From DASQDN01 sp035630195 (lineage in GTDB: Bacteria; Acidobacteriota; Terriglobia; Bryobacterales; Bryobacteraceae): a DNA stretch of 12,290 bases. A model generated the notes under the pieces. The model had not been told where the DNA came from. It saw only the letters and a list, made by a program, of their open reading frames with translations, and searched no databases. Positions 6,064 through 12,290 of this stretch are shown here, piece by piece (within the stretch, counting starts at the first letter, position 1; each line of letters starts with the position of its first letter). The position numbers and the translations under genes are program-made. Where the stretch lies: positions 1-12,290 of the forward strand of contig DASQLD010000189.1 in the NCBI GenBank assembly GCA_035630195.1, written 5' to 3'.

Positions 6064-8025
6064 TTACGCCGAGCGGGCCAACCCGCCGCGGGCTCCATTC
6101 CCTGGCTGGGTCTTTACTTTCAAAAATCCTGAGAGAGCAAGAAGTGGGAAACTGTTGCGATACAGGTGATAGGAGAGGTAGAAAACCTTCGGGAAGCCTG
6201 TGCCCGTTGACAGCGTTTCCTCCCACGTGCCGTCGGCGCGCTGGTTCTCGATCAGCCATTCGACGCCTTTTTGGAGGCTGATACTTGTTTGATCGCCGCT
6301 TGCCAAAAGTCCGAGTACACCCCATGCAGTTTGCGATGCGGTGCTCGCGGCAGGCATCAGGCAGTGATTGTTATAGGATTCGCAACTCTCACCCCAACCG
6401 CCGTCAGGATTCTGAATGGACCGGAGCCATTCCCCGGCCCGCAGCACATACGCCTCCCGATCGCTGACGCCCGCGGCCTTCAATCCTCGCAATGCTAGGA
6501 AGGTGCCGTAGACGTAGTTGACACCCCAGCGGCCGTGCCACGACCCATCCTGCTCCTGCGTGCGTATCAAATAATCGACGGCGCGGCGAACGGCTGGGTG
6601 CTCAGGGGATACGCCGTACTTGCAGAGCGCCTCAAGCACGCGGCCGGTGATATCCGGACACGATGGATCGAGCATCGCATTGTGATCCGCAAACGGGACA
6701 TAGCTCAAGGGCTTCCAATCATTATCGACGTCAAAGGCGGCCCAACCTCCATCCTTCGATTGCATCGCGATCAGCCAGTTTACGGCGCGTTTGACGCAGG
6801 CTTCCTGCGCGGCGGGATTCTTCGCGCGGCCGTGCAGGAGACTCAATAACACCATTGCCGTGTCGTCGATGTCGGGATAGAACTCGTTGGCGAACTCGAA
6901 GTACCAACCGGAGGGCTCGACATTCGGACGTTTGACCGACCAATCGCCCTTGCGGCGAACTTCTTTGGTGAGGAGCCAGTCTGCCATGCGCTGCAGAGCT
7001 TCGGGAGGGGCGCAACCGGACTCGCCCAGCGAATAACCGGCAATCGCGGTGTCCCAGACCGGCGAGAAGCATGGCTGGAAGAAGATCTCGTCGTCGCTCT
7101 CTACCATCAGAGCATCAAATTGACGCTGCGCCTCGACACGATCCGGATGATCCGGCGCGTAGCCAAGCACATCTAGCGCCATGATGGCGTATTGCATCGA
7201 CGGATAAATCGCGCCCAGACCGTCCGAATATTTCGTGCGTTCCAGCATCCACTGCTCGGCGCGTAGGATGGCTTTCTTGCGAATGCCTGCAGTCCCGTAC
7301 TTTTCCCAGAATTTTGCGACAGCATCGAGCGAGAGGAAGACGTTCCGCCACGTCATGAACTCGCGATCTTTGAGCCAACTCCAACGCGTCCCACCACCAA
7401 CGAAAAGCTCTTTGATGTCGAATCCGGCGGGAACGGGTCGCATCGGATTCATCGCATGGATGATCGAAAGCGGTATGACGATTGCTCGTGTCCACGACGA
7501 CATCTGGTAAATGAAGTTGTGGGGCAGTAACATCATCTCCGGGGGAACCGACGGACAGAATTCGCGGGGGTAGAGGCCGAACAAACTCAGGTTGATCTTG
7601 ACGTAGCTGTTCGCAGCCTGGATGCCTCCCAGAGCCAGAATGCAGTCCCGCGCCTTCACCATGCGCGGATCCTCGGGATCGACTCCGGCTAACTTGAGCG
7701 CGAAATATGCCTTGACAGTTGCGCTGACTTCCGCCGGGCCTTGCGCGTAGATATTGAAGCCGCCGTCTTCGAGTTGCCGCCGCAGAATGCCGCGTACGGC
7801 TTTGTCGATCAGATTGCGTTTCTTTGGCTTCCAGACGCCGTTTTGTGGTGGATCGAGCCAAAGCTGCAGCAGAATATAGTCTGACTCGAGGGTCGTGTCT
7901 GCTGTCAGATAAGCCCACCAGTACCCTTGTTCGGTTTGTTGCGACAACAAGGCGTCCGACACTCTCCGGGTTGCCTGGAAGGCGCCAGCCACCAAGGCGT
8001 CAGCCGTTTGAAGCTGTGGTCTCAT
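6064..8025 (-). CDS. shc: Squalene-hopene cyclase
   Basis: At 653 residues this is full length for the family. It cyclises squalene to hopene and hopanol at the membrane. The catalytic DxDDTA motif is present as DIDDTA (385-390), carrying the proton-donating Asp. QW repeats are visible at the N-terminus (QQTEQGYW) and, in the C-terminal half, QSKDGGW (422-428), QEQDGSW (490-496), QNPDGGW (538-544) and QRADGTW (595-601). STASQTAW and TGTGFPKVFYLSYHLY near the C-terminus are family signatures. The short tail after residue 637 is Gly/Arg-rich and not conserved in type. The ATG overlaps the ispH stop as ATGA (8025-8022), so it is translationally coupled to ispH. HpnA follows without a gap. Nothing suggests an oxidosqualene cyclase. 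Confidence 0.97.
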   Translation of the reverse strand: MRPQLQTADALVAGAFQATRRVSDALLSQQTEQGYWWAYLTADTTLESDYILLQLWLDPPQNGVWKPKKRNLIDKAVRGILRRQLEDGGFNIYAQGPAEVSATVKAYFALKLAGVDPEDPRMVKARDCILALGGIQAANSYVKINLSLFGLYPREFCPSVPPEMMLLPHNFIYQMSSWTRAIVIPLSIIHAMNPMRPVPAGFDIKELFVGGGTRWSWLKDREFMTWRNVFLSLDAVAKFWEKYGTAGIRKKAILRAEQWMLERTKYSDGLGAIYPSMQYAIMALDVLGYAPDHPDRVEAQRQFDALMVESDDEIFFQPCFSPVWDTAIAGYSLGESGCAPPEALQRMADWLLTKEVRRKGDWSVKRPNVEPSGWYFEFANEFYPDIDDTAMVLLSLLHGRAKNPAAQEACVKRAVNWLIAMQSKDGGWAAFDVDNDWKPLSYVPFADHNAMLDPSCPDITGRVLEALCKYGVSPEHPAVRRAVDYLIRTQEQDGSWHGRWGVNYVYGTFLALRGLKAAGVSDREAYVLRAGEWLRSIQNPDGGWGESCESYNNHCLMPAASTASQTAWGVLGLLASGDQTSISLQKGVEWLIENQRADGTWEETLSTGTGFPKVFYLSYHLYRNSFPLLALSGFLKVKTQPGNGARGGLARSA

Positions 8026-9014
8026 ATGTTGGCGATGGGGTTAGCGATAGGTGTGGCGATTGTATGAAGCTTTGCGGGGTGAGAAAGTTCCACCGGAAGC
8101 GAGAATCTTACGTCCTCGTCTTTGAGAGTTACCTCTTCCATACTCTCGAATCCGTGATCTTCACGGAGGAAGTTGATCAAGTCCTCGACCAGATACTCAG
8201 GAGCCGAAGCTCCGGCCGTGACTGCAACTGTATTTGCATTTAACAGCCATTCCGGGTTGATCTGGTTGCGGTCATCCACCAGATACGAGGGGACACCGGC
8301 TTTTTCGGAAACTTCAACCAGCCGTCGTGAGTTTGAGCTGTTTCTCGATCCAACCACCAGCAGAAGATCGGATTCCGGGGCAATGGCTTTTACACCTAGT
8401 TGCCGGTTTTCGGTCGCGTAACAAATATCCTGCGCAGGCGGGGATTTTATTCCTGGAAATTTCTTGCGCAGCGCTTCAACAATTTCTTTAGTTTCATCGA
8501 GACTCAGCGTCGTTTGGGTCAGGAAGCAGGTCTTCTCCGGGTCGTCGACTTGTAACCGCTCCACATCCTGGACAGTCTCTACAAGCACAGAAGATGCAGG
8601 AGCTTCGCCAAGGGTTCCGATCACCTCATCGTGATCTCTGTGGCCAATCAGGATAATTGTGTATCCCTGCTTGGCAAACTTGATGGCTTCGAGGTGGACC
8701 TTCGTTACGAGCGGGCACGTGGCGTCAATGACATCGAGTTGACGCTGCTTAGCTTCCTGACGAACCACCGGTGCCACACCGTGGGCGCTGAAGATGACTC
8801 GCGCGCCTGTGGGCGCTTCGCTCAATTCATCGACGAATATCGCGCCGGCGGCCCGCAATTCGTCTACTACGTGTCGGTTATGGACGATTTCTTTGCGCAC
8901 ATAGATCGGAGCGCCATATAAATCGAGCGCGATCTTGACTACATCAATGGCTCGCACAACGCCCGCGCAAAACCCTCGCGGGCTGACGAGGATGATCTTC
9001 TTGTCCTTCGCCAT
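8022..9014 (-). CDS. ispH: 4-hydroxy-3-methylbut-2-enyl diphosphate reductase IspH (LytB)
   Basis: A 330-residue iron-sulfur enzyme that catalyses the last MEP-pathway step, HMBPP to IPP and DMAPP. The three cluster cysteines are C16 (RGFCAGV), C100 (DATCPLV) and C198 (DICYATENRQ). The substrate-site histidines are H45 (IVHN), H78 (SAHG) and H125 (GHRDHDEV, where many enzymes have GHxGHPEV). The start is placed at ATG 9014, where MAKDKKIILVSPRGFC matches the usual N-terminus. An in-frame GTG at 9041 would add nine residues, but these would include the -10 promoter box. No ribosome binding site precedes 9014; with a start site predicted around 9018 the mRNA would be almost leaderless. The C-terminus ends in a small tandem ATPIANPIANI just before shc. 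Placing ispH first links precursor supply to hopanoid synthesis. Confidence 0.95.
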   Translation of the reverse strand: MAKDKKIILVSPRGFCAGVVRAIDVVKIALDLYGAPIYVRKEIVHNRHVVDELRAAGAIFVDELSEAPTGARVIFSAHGVAPVVRQEAKQRQLDVIDATCPLVTKVHLEAIKFAKQGYTIILIGHRDHDEVIGTLGEAPASSVLVETVQDVERLQVDDPEKTCFLTQTTLSLDETKEIVEALRKKFPGIKSPPAQDICYATENRQLGVKAIAPESDLLLVVGSRNSSNSRRLVEVSEKAGVPSYLVDDRNQINPEWLLNANTVAVTAGASAPEYLVEDLINFLREDHGFESMEEVTLKDEDVRFSLPVELSHPAKLHTIATPIANPIANI

Positions 9015-9024
9015 GGAAACCGTA

Positions 9025-9033
9025 ATTATAGCA
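9025..9033 (-). promoter_or_regulatory. Extended -10 promoter element upstream of ispH and the hopanoid operon
   Basis: The minus strand reads TGCTATAAT: a perfect TATAAT (9030-9025) preceded by the extended-10 TGn. At 17-18 nt spacing the -35 region reads AGGAAA/AAGGAA, which is poor, but extended -10 promoters tolerate that. Transcription would start near 9018, about 4 nt before the ispH ATG. It lies in the only non-coding gap (9015-9078) between nadD and the hopanoid genes. Confidence 0.55.
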
Positions 9034-9053
9034 CCCGGCACGGCTTATTTCCT

Positions 9054-9073
9054 TAGTAGTCACTAAACTACTA
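9054..9073. repeat. Small inverted repeat upstream of the ispH promoter
   Basis: tagtagt (9054-9060) and actacta (9067-9073) form a 7-bp inverted repeat with a 6-nt centre. It sits between the nadD stop and the predicted -10 box, overlapping the upstream edge of the promoter. No U-tract follows on the minus strand, so it is not a clear terminator. An operator is possible, but only from position. Confidence 0.35.
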
Positions 9074-9078
9074 CGGCT

Positions 9079-9642
9079 TCAGCTGTACAGATTATTAGCC
9101 ACAATGTAGGAATAAACGCCGCAAGGCAGGGCTTCCGGCTGCTCGCCCCGAGCGAGTGCGTCGCGTATCTCGGAAGACGAGACCGGCATCAGCACATCGG
9201 TTAGCGCCCGGACTTTGGCCCCGCTCGGAATGTCATAATCTGATGACGGCCGAGTGACGACGGCGAAAGTTACACTGGCAACTACATCTTCCCACCGGTG
9301 CCAGGTAGTGATCTCCGCGAACGCATCCGCGCCAATGATGAAGTACAATTCGACGCTGAGTTCGAAGATTTCGCGCACCTTCTCGATCGTTCGGATGGAG
9401 TAACTGCGCTCTTCGTCGGCCTCGAGGAGCGAAGGCTCCAACCGCTCGAAGGGCTGACACGCAAGCTCCACCATTTGGTAACGGTGGGTAAAGGGCGCTG
9501 CGGCCGCGCTTTTGTGGGGCGGGTTTGCAGCCGGAATCACCAGAACCAAGTCGAGCGCCAGAGTATCTCGGGCCGCGAGAGCGACAGCGATGTGCGCGTT
9601 ATGAATTGGATCGAAGGTCCCGCCGAAGATGCCGATCTTCAA
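9079..9642 (-). CDS. nadD: Nicotinate-nucleotide adenylyltransferase
   Basis: A 187-residue cytidylyltransferase-like enzyme that forms NaAD from nicotinate mononucleotide and ATP in NAD synthesis. The N-terminal GGTFDPIHNAH (7-17) is the nucleotidyl-transfer motif; the usual HxGH is HNAH here. It also has PPHK (41-44), YSIRTIE (81-87), GADAF (104-108) and the C-terminal SSSEIR (155-160), all typical of NadD. Length fits the family. The start is TTG at 9642, whose TTGA overlaps the stop of the upstream TPR gene by 4 nt, and the protein begins exactly at the first strand (MKIGIFGGTFDP). Co-transcription with the TPR genes is likely. PanC- or CoaD-type enzymes are excluded by the ADAF and YS.RTIE segments. 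Confidence 0.92.
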   Translation of the reverse strand: MKIGIFGGTFDPIHNAHIAVALAARDTLALDLVLVIPAANPPHKSAAAAPFTHRYQMVELACQPFERLEPSLLEADEERSYSIRTIEKVREIFELSVELYFIIGADAFAEITTWHRWEDVVASVTFAVVTRPSSDYDIPSGAKVRALTDVLMPVSSSEIRDALARGEQPEALPCGVYSYIVANNLYS

Positions 9643-11168
9643 CGATCGCCAGCCTTCAATTCGATAAACTTAGCCACTGCTACTGAGGATAATCCGGGCT
9701 CGGGACCGGCCGGGGGCAATGCCCATTTGCTCATCAGCGGGGCAGCTTCAGGCTTGCGTTCGGCGCTAGTCAGCGCCCAGGCCAGCGCCATGCGCGCCTC
9801 GTTACCCGCGATGACGGAGGAGTTCTGATAAATCCTCGTCCAGAAGTTAATCGCTTCCGGATAACGACGTTCCAGCAATAGGCGCCACCCCTCCAGGTCG
9901 GGGCGAGCGCCAAGGAGCGCCGGGTTCCCTTTGGCCTCTGCCATATCCCACAGCAAGAGTTGCGACTTGGCCGGCGCCGAATCAAGTTGCCCGGCATTAC
10001 GGCGAGCCTCTTCTTTTCGGCCTGTTGTATAGAGCCAAATGGCGTCGCGCAAGGGAACGAGCGCGTCTTTGTGTTGCGCGCGAAACTCACTGTATCGCTT
10101 ATAGTGCTCATCGGCTTTGACGCGATCTCCCGCAAGGAACCGGCTGAGCGCAGCCCTGTATAGGCTCCCTCCGCCGATGAGGGTGTTATTCAACTCAAAG
10201 GATTCCAGAAAGTACTTCTCGGCTTCGCCGAAACGGCCCTCATAGTAGTGAATTTCTGCGAGCGAGTCGAGTGCATTGGCATCCTTTGGTTGCAGCTTGC
10301 GGTACTCGGCAATACTTTGTTTACCGGCTTCGATGTCTCCGGAAAAAGTCTGCACGTAGGCGAGTGTATTCCAGAGCGAGGCGTCTTGCGGGTCGATTTC
10401 CAGGGCCTTTTTGAGCGCACCGACCGCGTCTGCGTGATCTTTGCTGGTTTGAGCGGCGTCGGACGCGGTCCGCCATAGCTGAATGTCGTATGAGGAAATC
10501 CGGGCCAGCTTCATCAAGGCGGCGGTCCGGGCTTTCGCCGTGGGGGCGGTGATAGTCTCCAACCGCGCGGAATCCAGGTCGCTGAGACGGGCCGCCTTTG
10601 CGGCGGCTAAGGCGTCCGGAATTTCTTCTTTCTTGCCGGTTCGCAAAAGTACCTCGATCCGTGAAACGTGCGCGGGTCCAAAACCTGGATCGGCAGCGAT
10701 AGCGGCGTCGATGTTGCCTGAGTAATAAAGGCGGACCGCTTCTGGATTGTTCGTGCTGTAGGCCTTCGGCTGGTTGGTTATCTGGCGCGAGAGCGCGGTA
10801 GCGGCTTCAATCGCGTTGGCCCCACGCGCCTCGAAGGTCCGGACAGTCACCTGCTCGGGTTCGTTTCGTAATGTGGCAGTGACGCGGAAATCTCCCGACG
10901 TTCCAGTTACATAACCCTCCATAACCTGGGCAGCTCGGGTGAGGTGGGCATCACGAACGTGAGAGGCAAACAGCGCGGAAGTCTGCACCGCGACGATGCC
11001 GGAGAGCGCCGTGCCGACCCAGGCGACGTCTGGCGCGGAACCTACGTATTGAAACGGAACCAGGACTAGTTTGGGATCTAGGGGCCCGGATTTCTTCGCG
11101 CAGGACGGCGTCCAAAAGCTTGCAACGATGACTAATCCAAGTCCAACAGAGCGCTGCCTACAGGACAC
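9639..11168 (-). CDS. TPR-containing probable lipoprotein with TolB/FlgO-like N-terminal domain
   Basis: A 509-residue exported protein. Residues 1-22 form a short charged-hydrophobic signal ending WTPS-C23, a possible but imperfect lipobox. Residues 33-130 (KLVLVPFQYVG, GYVTGTSGDFRVTATL) resemble the TolB-N/FlgO-like alpha/beta domain seen before TPR arrays in acidobacterial sensor and kinase proteins; this is a weak, by-eye match. The rest is helical TPR repeats, clearest at about 245-325 (ALKKALEIDPQDASLWNTLA, LAEIHYYEGRFGEAEKYFLE). The start is GTG at 11168 with GGAG 4 nt upstream; it overlaps the upstream TPR gene by 11 nt, and its own stop overlaps nadD. Probably a periplasmic or outer-membrane scaffold; its partner is unknown. 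Confidence 0.8.
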   Translation of the reverse strand: MSCRQRSVGLGLVIVASFWTPSCAKKSGPLDPKLVLVPFQYVGSAPDVAWVGTALSGIVAVQTSALFASHVRDAHLTRAAQVMEGYVTGTSGDFRVTATLRNEPEQVTVRTFEARGANAIEAATALSRQITNQPKAYSTNNPEAVRLYYSGNIDAAIAADPGFGPAHVSRIEVLLRTGKKEEIPDALAAAKAARLSDLDSARLETITAPTAKARTAALMKLARISSYDIQLWRTASDAAQTSKDHADAVGALKKALEIDPQDASLWNTLAYVQTFSGDIEAGKQSIAEYRKLQPKDANALDSLAEIHYYEGRFGEAEKYFLESFELNNTLIGGGSLYRAALSRFLAGDRVKADEHYKRYSEFRAQHKDALVPLRDAIWLYTTGRKEEARRNAGQLDSAPAKSQLLLWDMAEAKGNPALLGARPDLEGWRLLLERRYPEAINFWTRIYQNSSVIAGNEARMALAWALTSAERKPEAAPLMSKWALPPAGPEPGLSSVAVAKFIELKAGDR

Positions 11169-11928
11169 GCGGCTCCGAGGCCATAAGTTGCTGAAATTCC
11201 GGGAGTTCCTTCATCTTGGCGAACTCGGGTTCGTTTTGAAATTTATCCCGTTCCTTAAAGCCCTCTTCGAGCGCCTTGCGAATATACGTCAACGCGCGTT
11301 CGACGGCTCCGGCCTTGGCGTAAGTCTTGGCGAGATAAAAGTGGAACTTGGCGCGTTCTTCGACGCTGCGTTCTTGCAGGAGTACGCCGTGCGACCCCCG
11401 ATGCTCAAACACCTCTGGGTCGATCGACAACGCTATGTCATAGGCTTCCAGCGCTTGCTTGTATTTCTTCCGTGCAAACTGCGCCGTGCCGAGGTTGCTG
11501 TAAATTGAGGCCGAACTCGGCTTGATCTTGAGTGCTTTGTTGTACTGGCTCACGGCTTTTCGATAGTTCTTCTTGGCATAGAATATCGTGCCGAGATTGT
11601 TGATGGCCTCGCTATATTTGGGATCGAGCTTGATGGCGCGCTGATAGTACTTTCGCGCCGTGTCGAGTTCGGTCATTTGGTGGTACGCGATGCCCATCTT
11701 GTTGGCGATGATTGCGGTATCCTGTCCGGTCGAAGCGTACATATCGACGGCTTCGCGGAACATTTTGCGCGCCATCATAATGTCGCCCCGCATCTCGGGA
11801 GTTAACGTGGGATTGGGTTTCTGAACTGGTGAAGGGTTATTGTCTTGCCGGAAGGCGAGCGGCGTCCCCGGAGTCTGGCCCCAGGCCGTTGTCGCCACGA
11901 AGATCATTACCAATGACTTGGAAACCAT
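11158..11928 (-). CDS. Secreted tetratricopeptide repeat protein
   Basis: A 256-residue protein with a Sec signal peptide (MVSKSLVMIFVATTAWG, then QTP) and a Pro/Asn-rich linker (about 19-45). TPR repeats follow at about 73-102, 107-136 and 141-170, with canonical consensus (AINNLGTIFYAKKNYRKAVS and IYSNLGTAQFARKKYKQALE), plus a further unit at about 194-223. The C-terminus is charged and may end as a capping helix (EFAKMKELPEFQQLM). The ATG at 11928 has a perfect AGGAGG 4 nt upstream (11938-11933). It likely acts as a periplasmic protein-protein scaffold. It overlaps the next TPR gene by 11 nt, so the two may work together. No enzymatic motif is visible, and the cellular process is unknown. 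Confidence 0.85.
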   Translation of the reverse strand: MVSKSLVMIFVATTAWGQTPGTPLAFRQDNNPSPVQKPNPTLTPEMRGDIMMARKMFREAVDMYASTGQDTAIIANKMGIAYHQMTELDTARKYYQRAIKLDPKYSEAINNLGTIFYAKKNYRKAVSQYNKALKIKPSSASIYSNLGTAQFARKKYKQALEAYDIALSIDPEVFEHRGSHGVLLQERSVEERAKFHFYLAKTYAKAGAVERALTYIRKALEEGFKERDKFQNEPEFAKMKELPEFQQLMASEPRVL

Positions 11929-11932
11929 GCGG

Positions 11933-11938
11933 CCTCCT
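11933..11938 (-). promoter_or_regulatory. Ribosome binding site of the secreted TPR gene
   Basis: AGGAGG on the minus strand, 4 nt before the ATG at 11928-11926. It is the strongest such site in the window and fixes the start. Confidence 0.65.
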
Positions 11939-11959
11939 ACCTAACTGAACTTGCTGGAG

Positions 11960-11982
11960 CCCCCGGTTCGTTGGACCGGGAG
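11960..11982 (-). terminator. GC-rich hairpin after the penicillin-binding protein gene
   Basis: On the minus strand CTCCCGGT (11982-11975) pairs with ACCGGGGG (11967-11960) around a 7-nt loop, an 8-bp stem including one G-U pair. It starts 9 nt beyond the upstream stop. No U-tract follows, so it is at best a weak or factor-assisted terminator, and read-through to the TPR genes is possible. Confidence 0.4.
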
Positions 11983-11991
11983 GCCCGGTCA

Positions 11992-12290
11992 CTACTTAAA
12001 TATATCCTTGATCTTGCCAAAGAAACCCTTTTTTTCTTTCGTCTTTTCTGAGGGGGCCGGCGGCTCGCCTGATTGTGGGGTGTCCATCGGTACGCTGGGG
12101 GGAGGCGCCTGCGCCCGATACGGTCTTCCCTGGTCGCTAACGGCAGTTTGGGGCGTGGCCGGGACTGCAGCCGCGGTGGCCGCAGACGGGGCCGGCGTGG
12201 TTTCCCAGCCCGCCACCTGCGTTCCGCCGCCCCCGTGGAGACGGCACATTTCCACCGGTTGTGTGCCAGAAACGAAATACTCTGGTCGGA
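11992..12290 (-). CDS. C-terminal end of a probable class A penicillin-binding protein (truncated by window edge)
   Basis: The frame is open to the right edge; the visible 98 or so residues begin RPEYFVSGTQPVEMCRLHGG. The pattern eyF.sGT.P...C.LH is typical of the C-terminus of bifunctional transglycosylase/transpeptidase penicillin-binding proteins, where it follows the transpeptidase domain. After it comes a low-complexity Ala/Pro/Thr-rich linker of about 45 residues and a lysine-rich tail (EKTKEKKGFFGKIKDIFK). The catalytic domains lie outside the window, so the family call rests on this short motif. A GTG at 12255 is merely internal. It is separated from the TPR gene by 63 nt containing a hairpin. 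Confidence 0.6.
   Translation of the reverse strand, partial: RPEYFVSGTQPVEMCRLHGGGGTQVAGWETTPAPSAATAAAVPATPQTAVSDQGRPYRAQAPPPSVPMDTPQSGEPPAPSEKTKEKKGFFGKIKDIFK

Noticed and set aside
5690..6325. Minus-strand frame of about 211 codons across the shc/hpnA junction
   Set aside because: It is out of frame with both genes, Arg-rich and without motifs. The shc and hpnA frames account fully for the region.
7115..7918. Minus-strand frame of about 267 codons inside shc
   Set aside because: A shifted reading of shc with Arg/Ser-rich low-quality sequence; shc itself has all expected motifs in its own frame.
9015..9041. Upstream GTG start for ispH
   Set aside because: It would add nine residues before the conserved N-terminus and would place the extended -10 box within the coding region.
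1..12290. tRNA, rRNA, CRISPR arrays, insertion-sequence genes or phage genes
   Set aside because: None were seen by eye. Coding genes fill nearly the whole window, and no regularly spaced repeats or transposase motifs are visible.

Overview
The window looks like an Acidobacteriota chromosome fragment, most like the Bryobacterales/Solibacter group. The reasons are the hopanoid genes, the signal-peptide plus carboxypeptidase-regulatory-like N-terminus of an Oar/TonB-type receptor at the left edge, and the TPR-rich secreted proteins. The taxonomy is inferred from gene content only. Every gene I support is on the minus strand, so the window reads functionally from right (12290) to left (1). Coding density is very high, and no gap between genes exceeds about 125 bases.

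Right part (12290-9079): the 3' end of what looks like a class A penicillin-binding protein, then a secreted TPR protein, a second TPR protein that is probably a lipoprotein, and nadD (nicotinate-nucleotide adenylyltransferase). The two TPR genes and nadD overlap and are probably co-transcribed.

Centre (9033-2307): a perfect extended -10 box sits just before ispH, the last step of the MEP isoprenoid pathway. It is followed by shc (squalene-hopene cyclase), hpnA (hopanoid-associated sugar epimerase-like), hpnG (adenosylhopane nucleosidase/phosphorylase) and two tandem zinc-dependent medium-chain dehydrogenases. All six genes abut or overlap (4, 0, 20, 20 and 4 nt) and several use GTG or TTG starts, which indicates one translationally coupled operon.

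Left part (2306-1): a 123-nt spacer holds a large near-perfect palindrome (26-nt arms, one mismatch). It is followed by hpnC and hpnD, which overlap by 4 nt and make hydroxysqualene from farnesyl diphosphate via presqualene diphosphate. A truncated receptor gene runs off the left edge.

Together the genes cover isoprenoid precursor supply (IspH), C30 assembly (HpnD, HpnC), cyclisation (Shc) and side-chain processing (HpnG, HpnA). Two expected partners are not in the window: hpnE (hydroxysqualene to squalene) and hpnH (radical SAM adenosylhopane synthase). The most interesting element is the pair of dehydrogenases inside the operon directly after hpnG. They are candidates for the poorly assigned reductive step from ribosylhopane to bacteriohopanetetrol, and the two copies differ in the residues that set NAD versus NADP preference.
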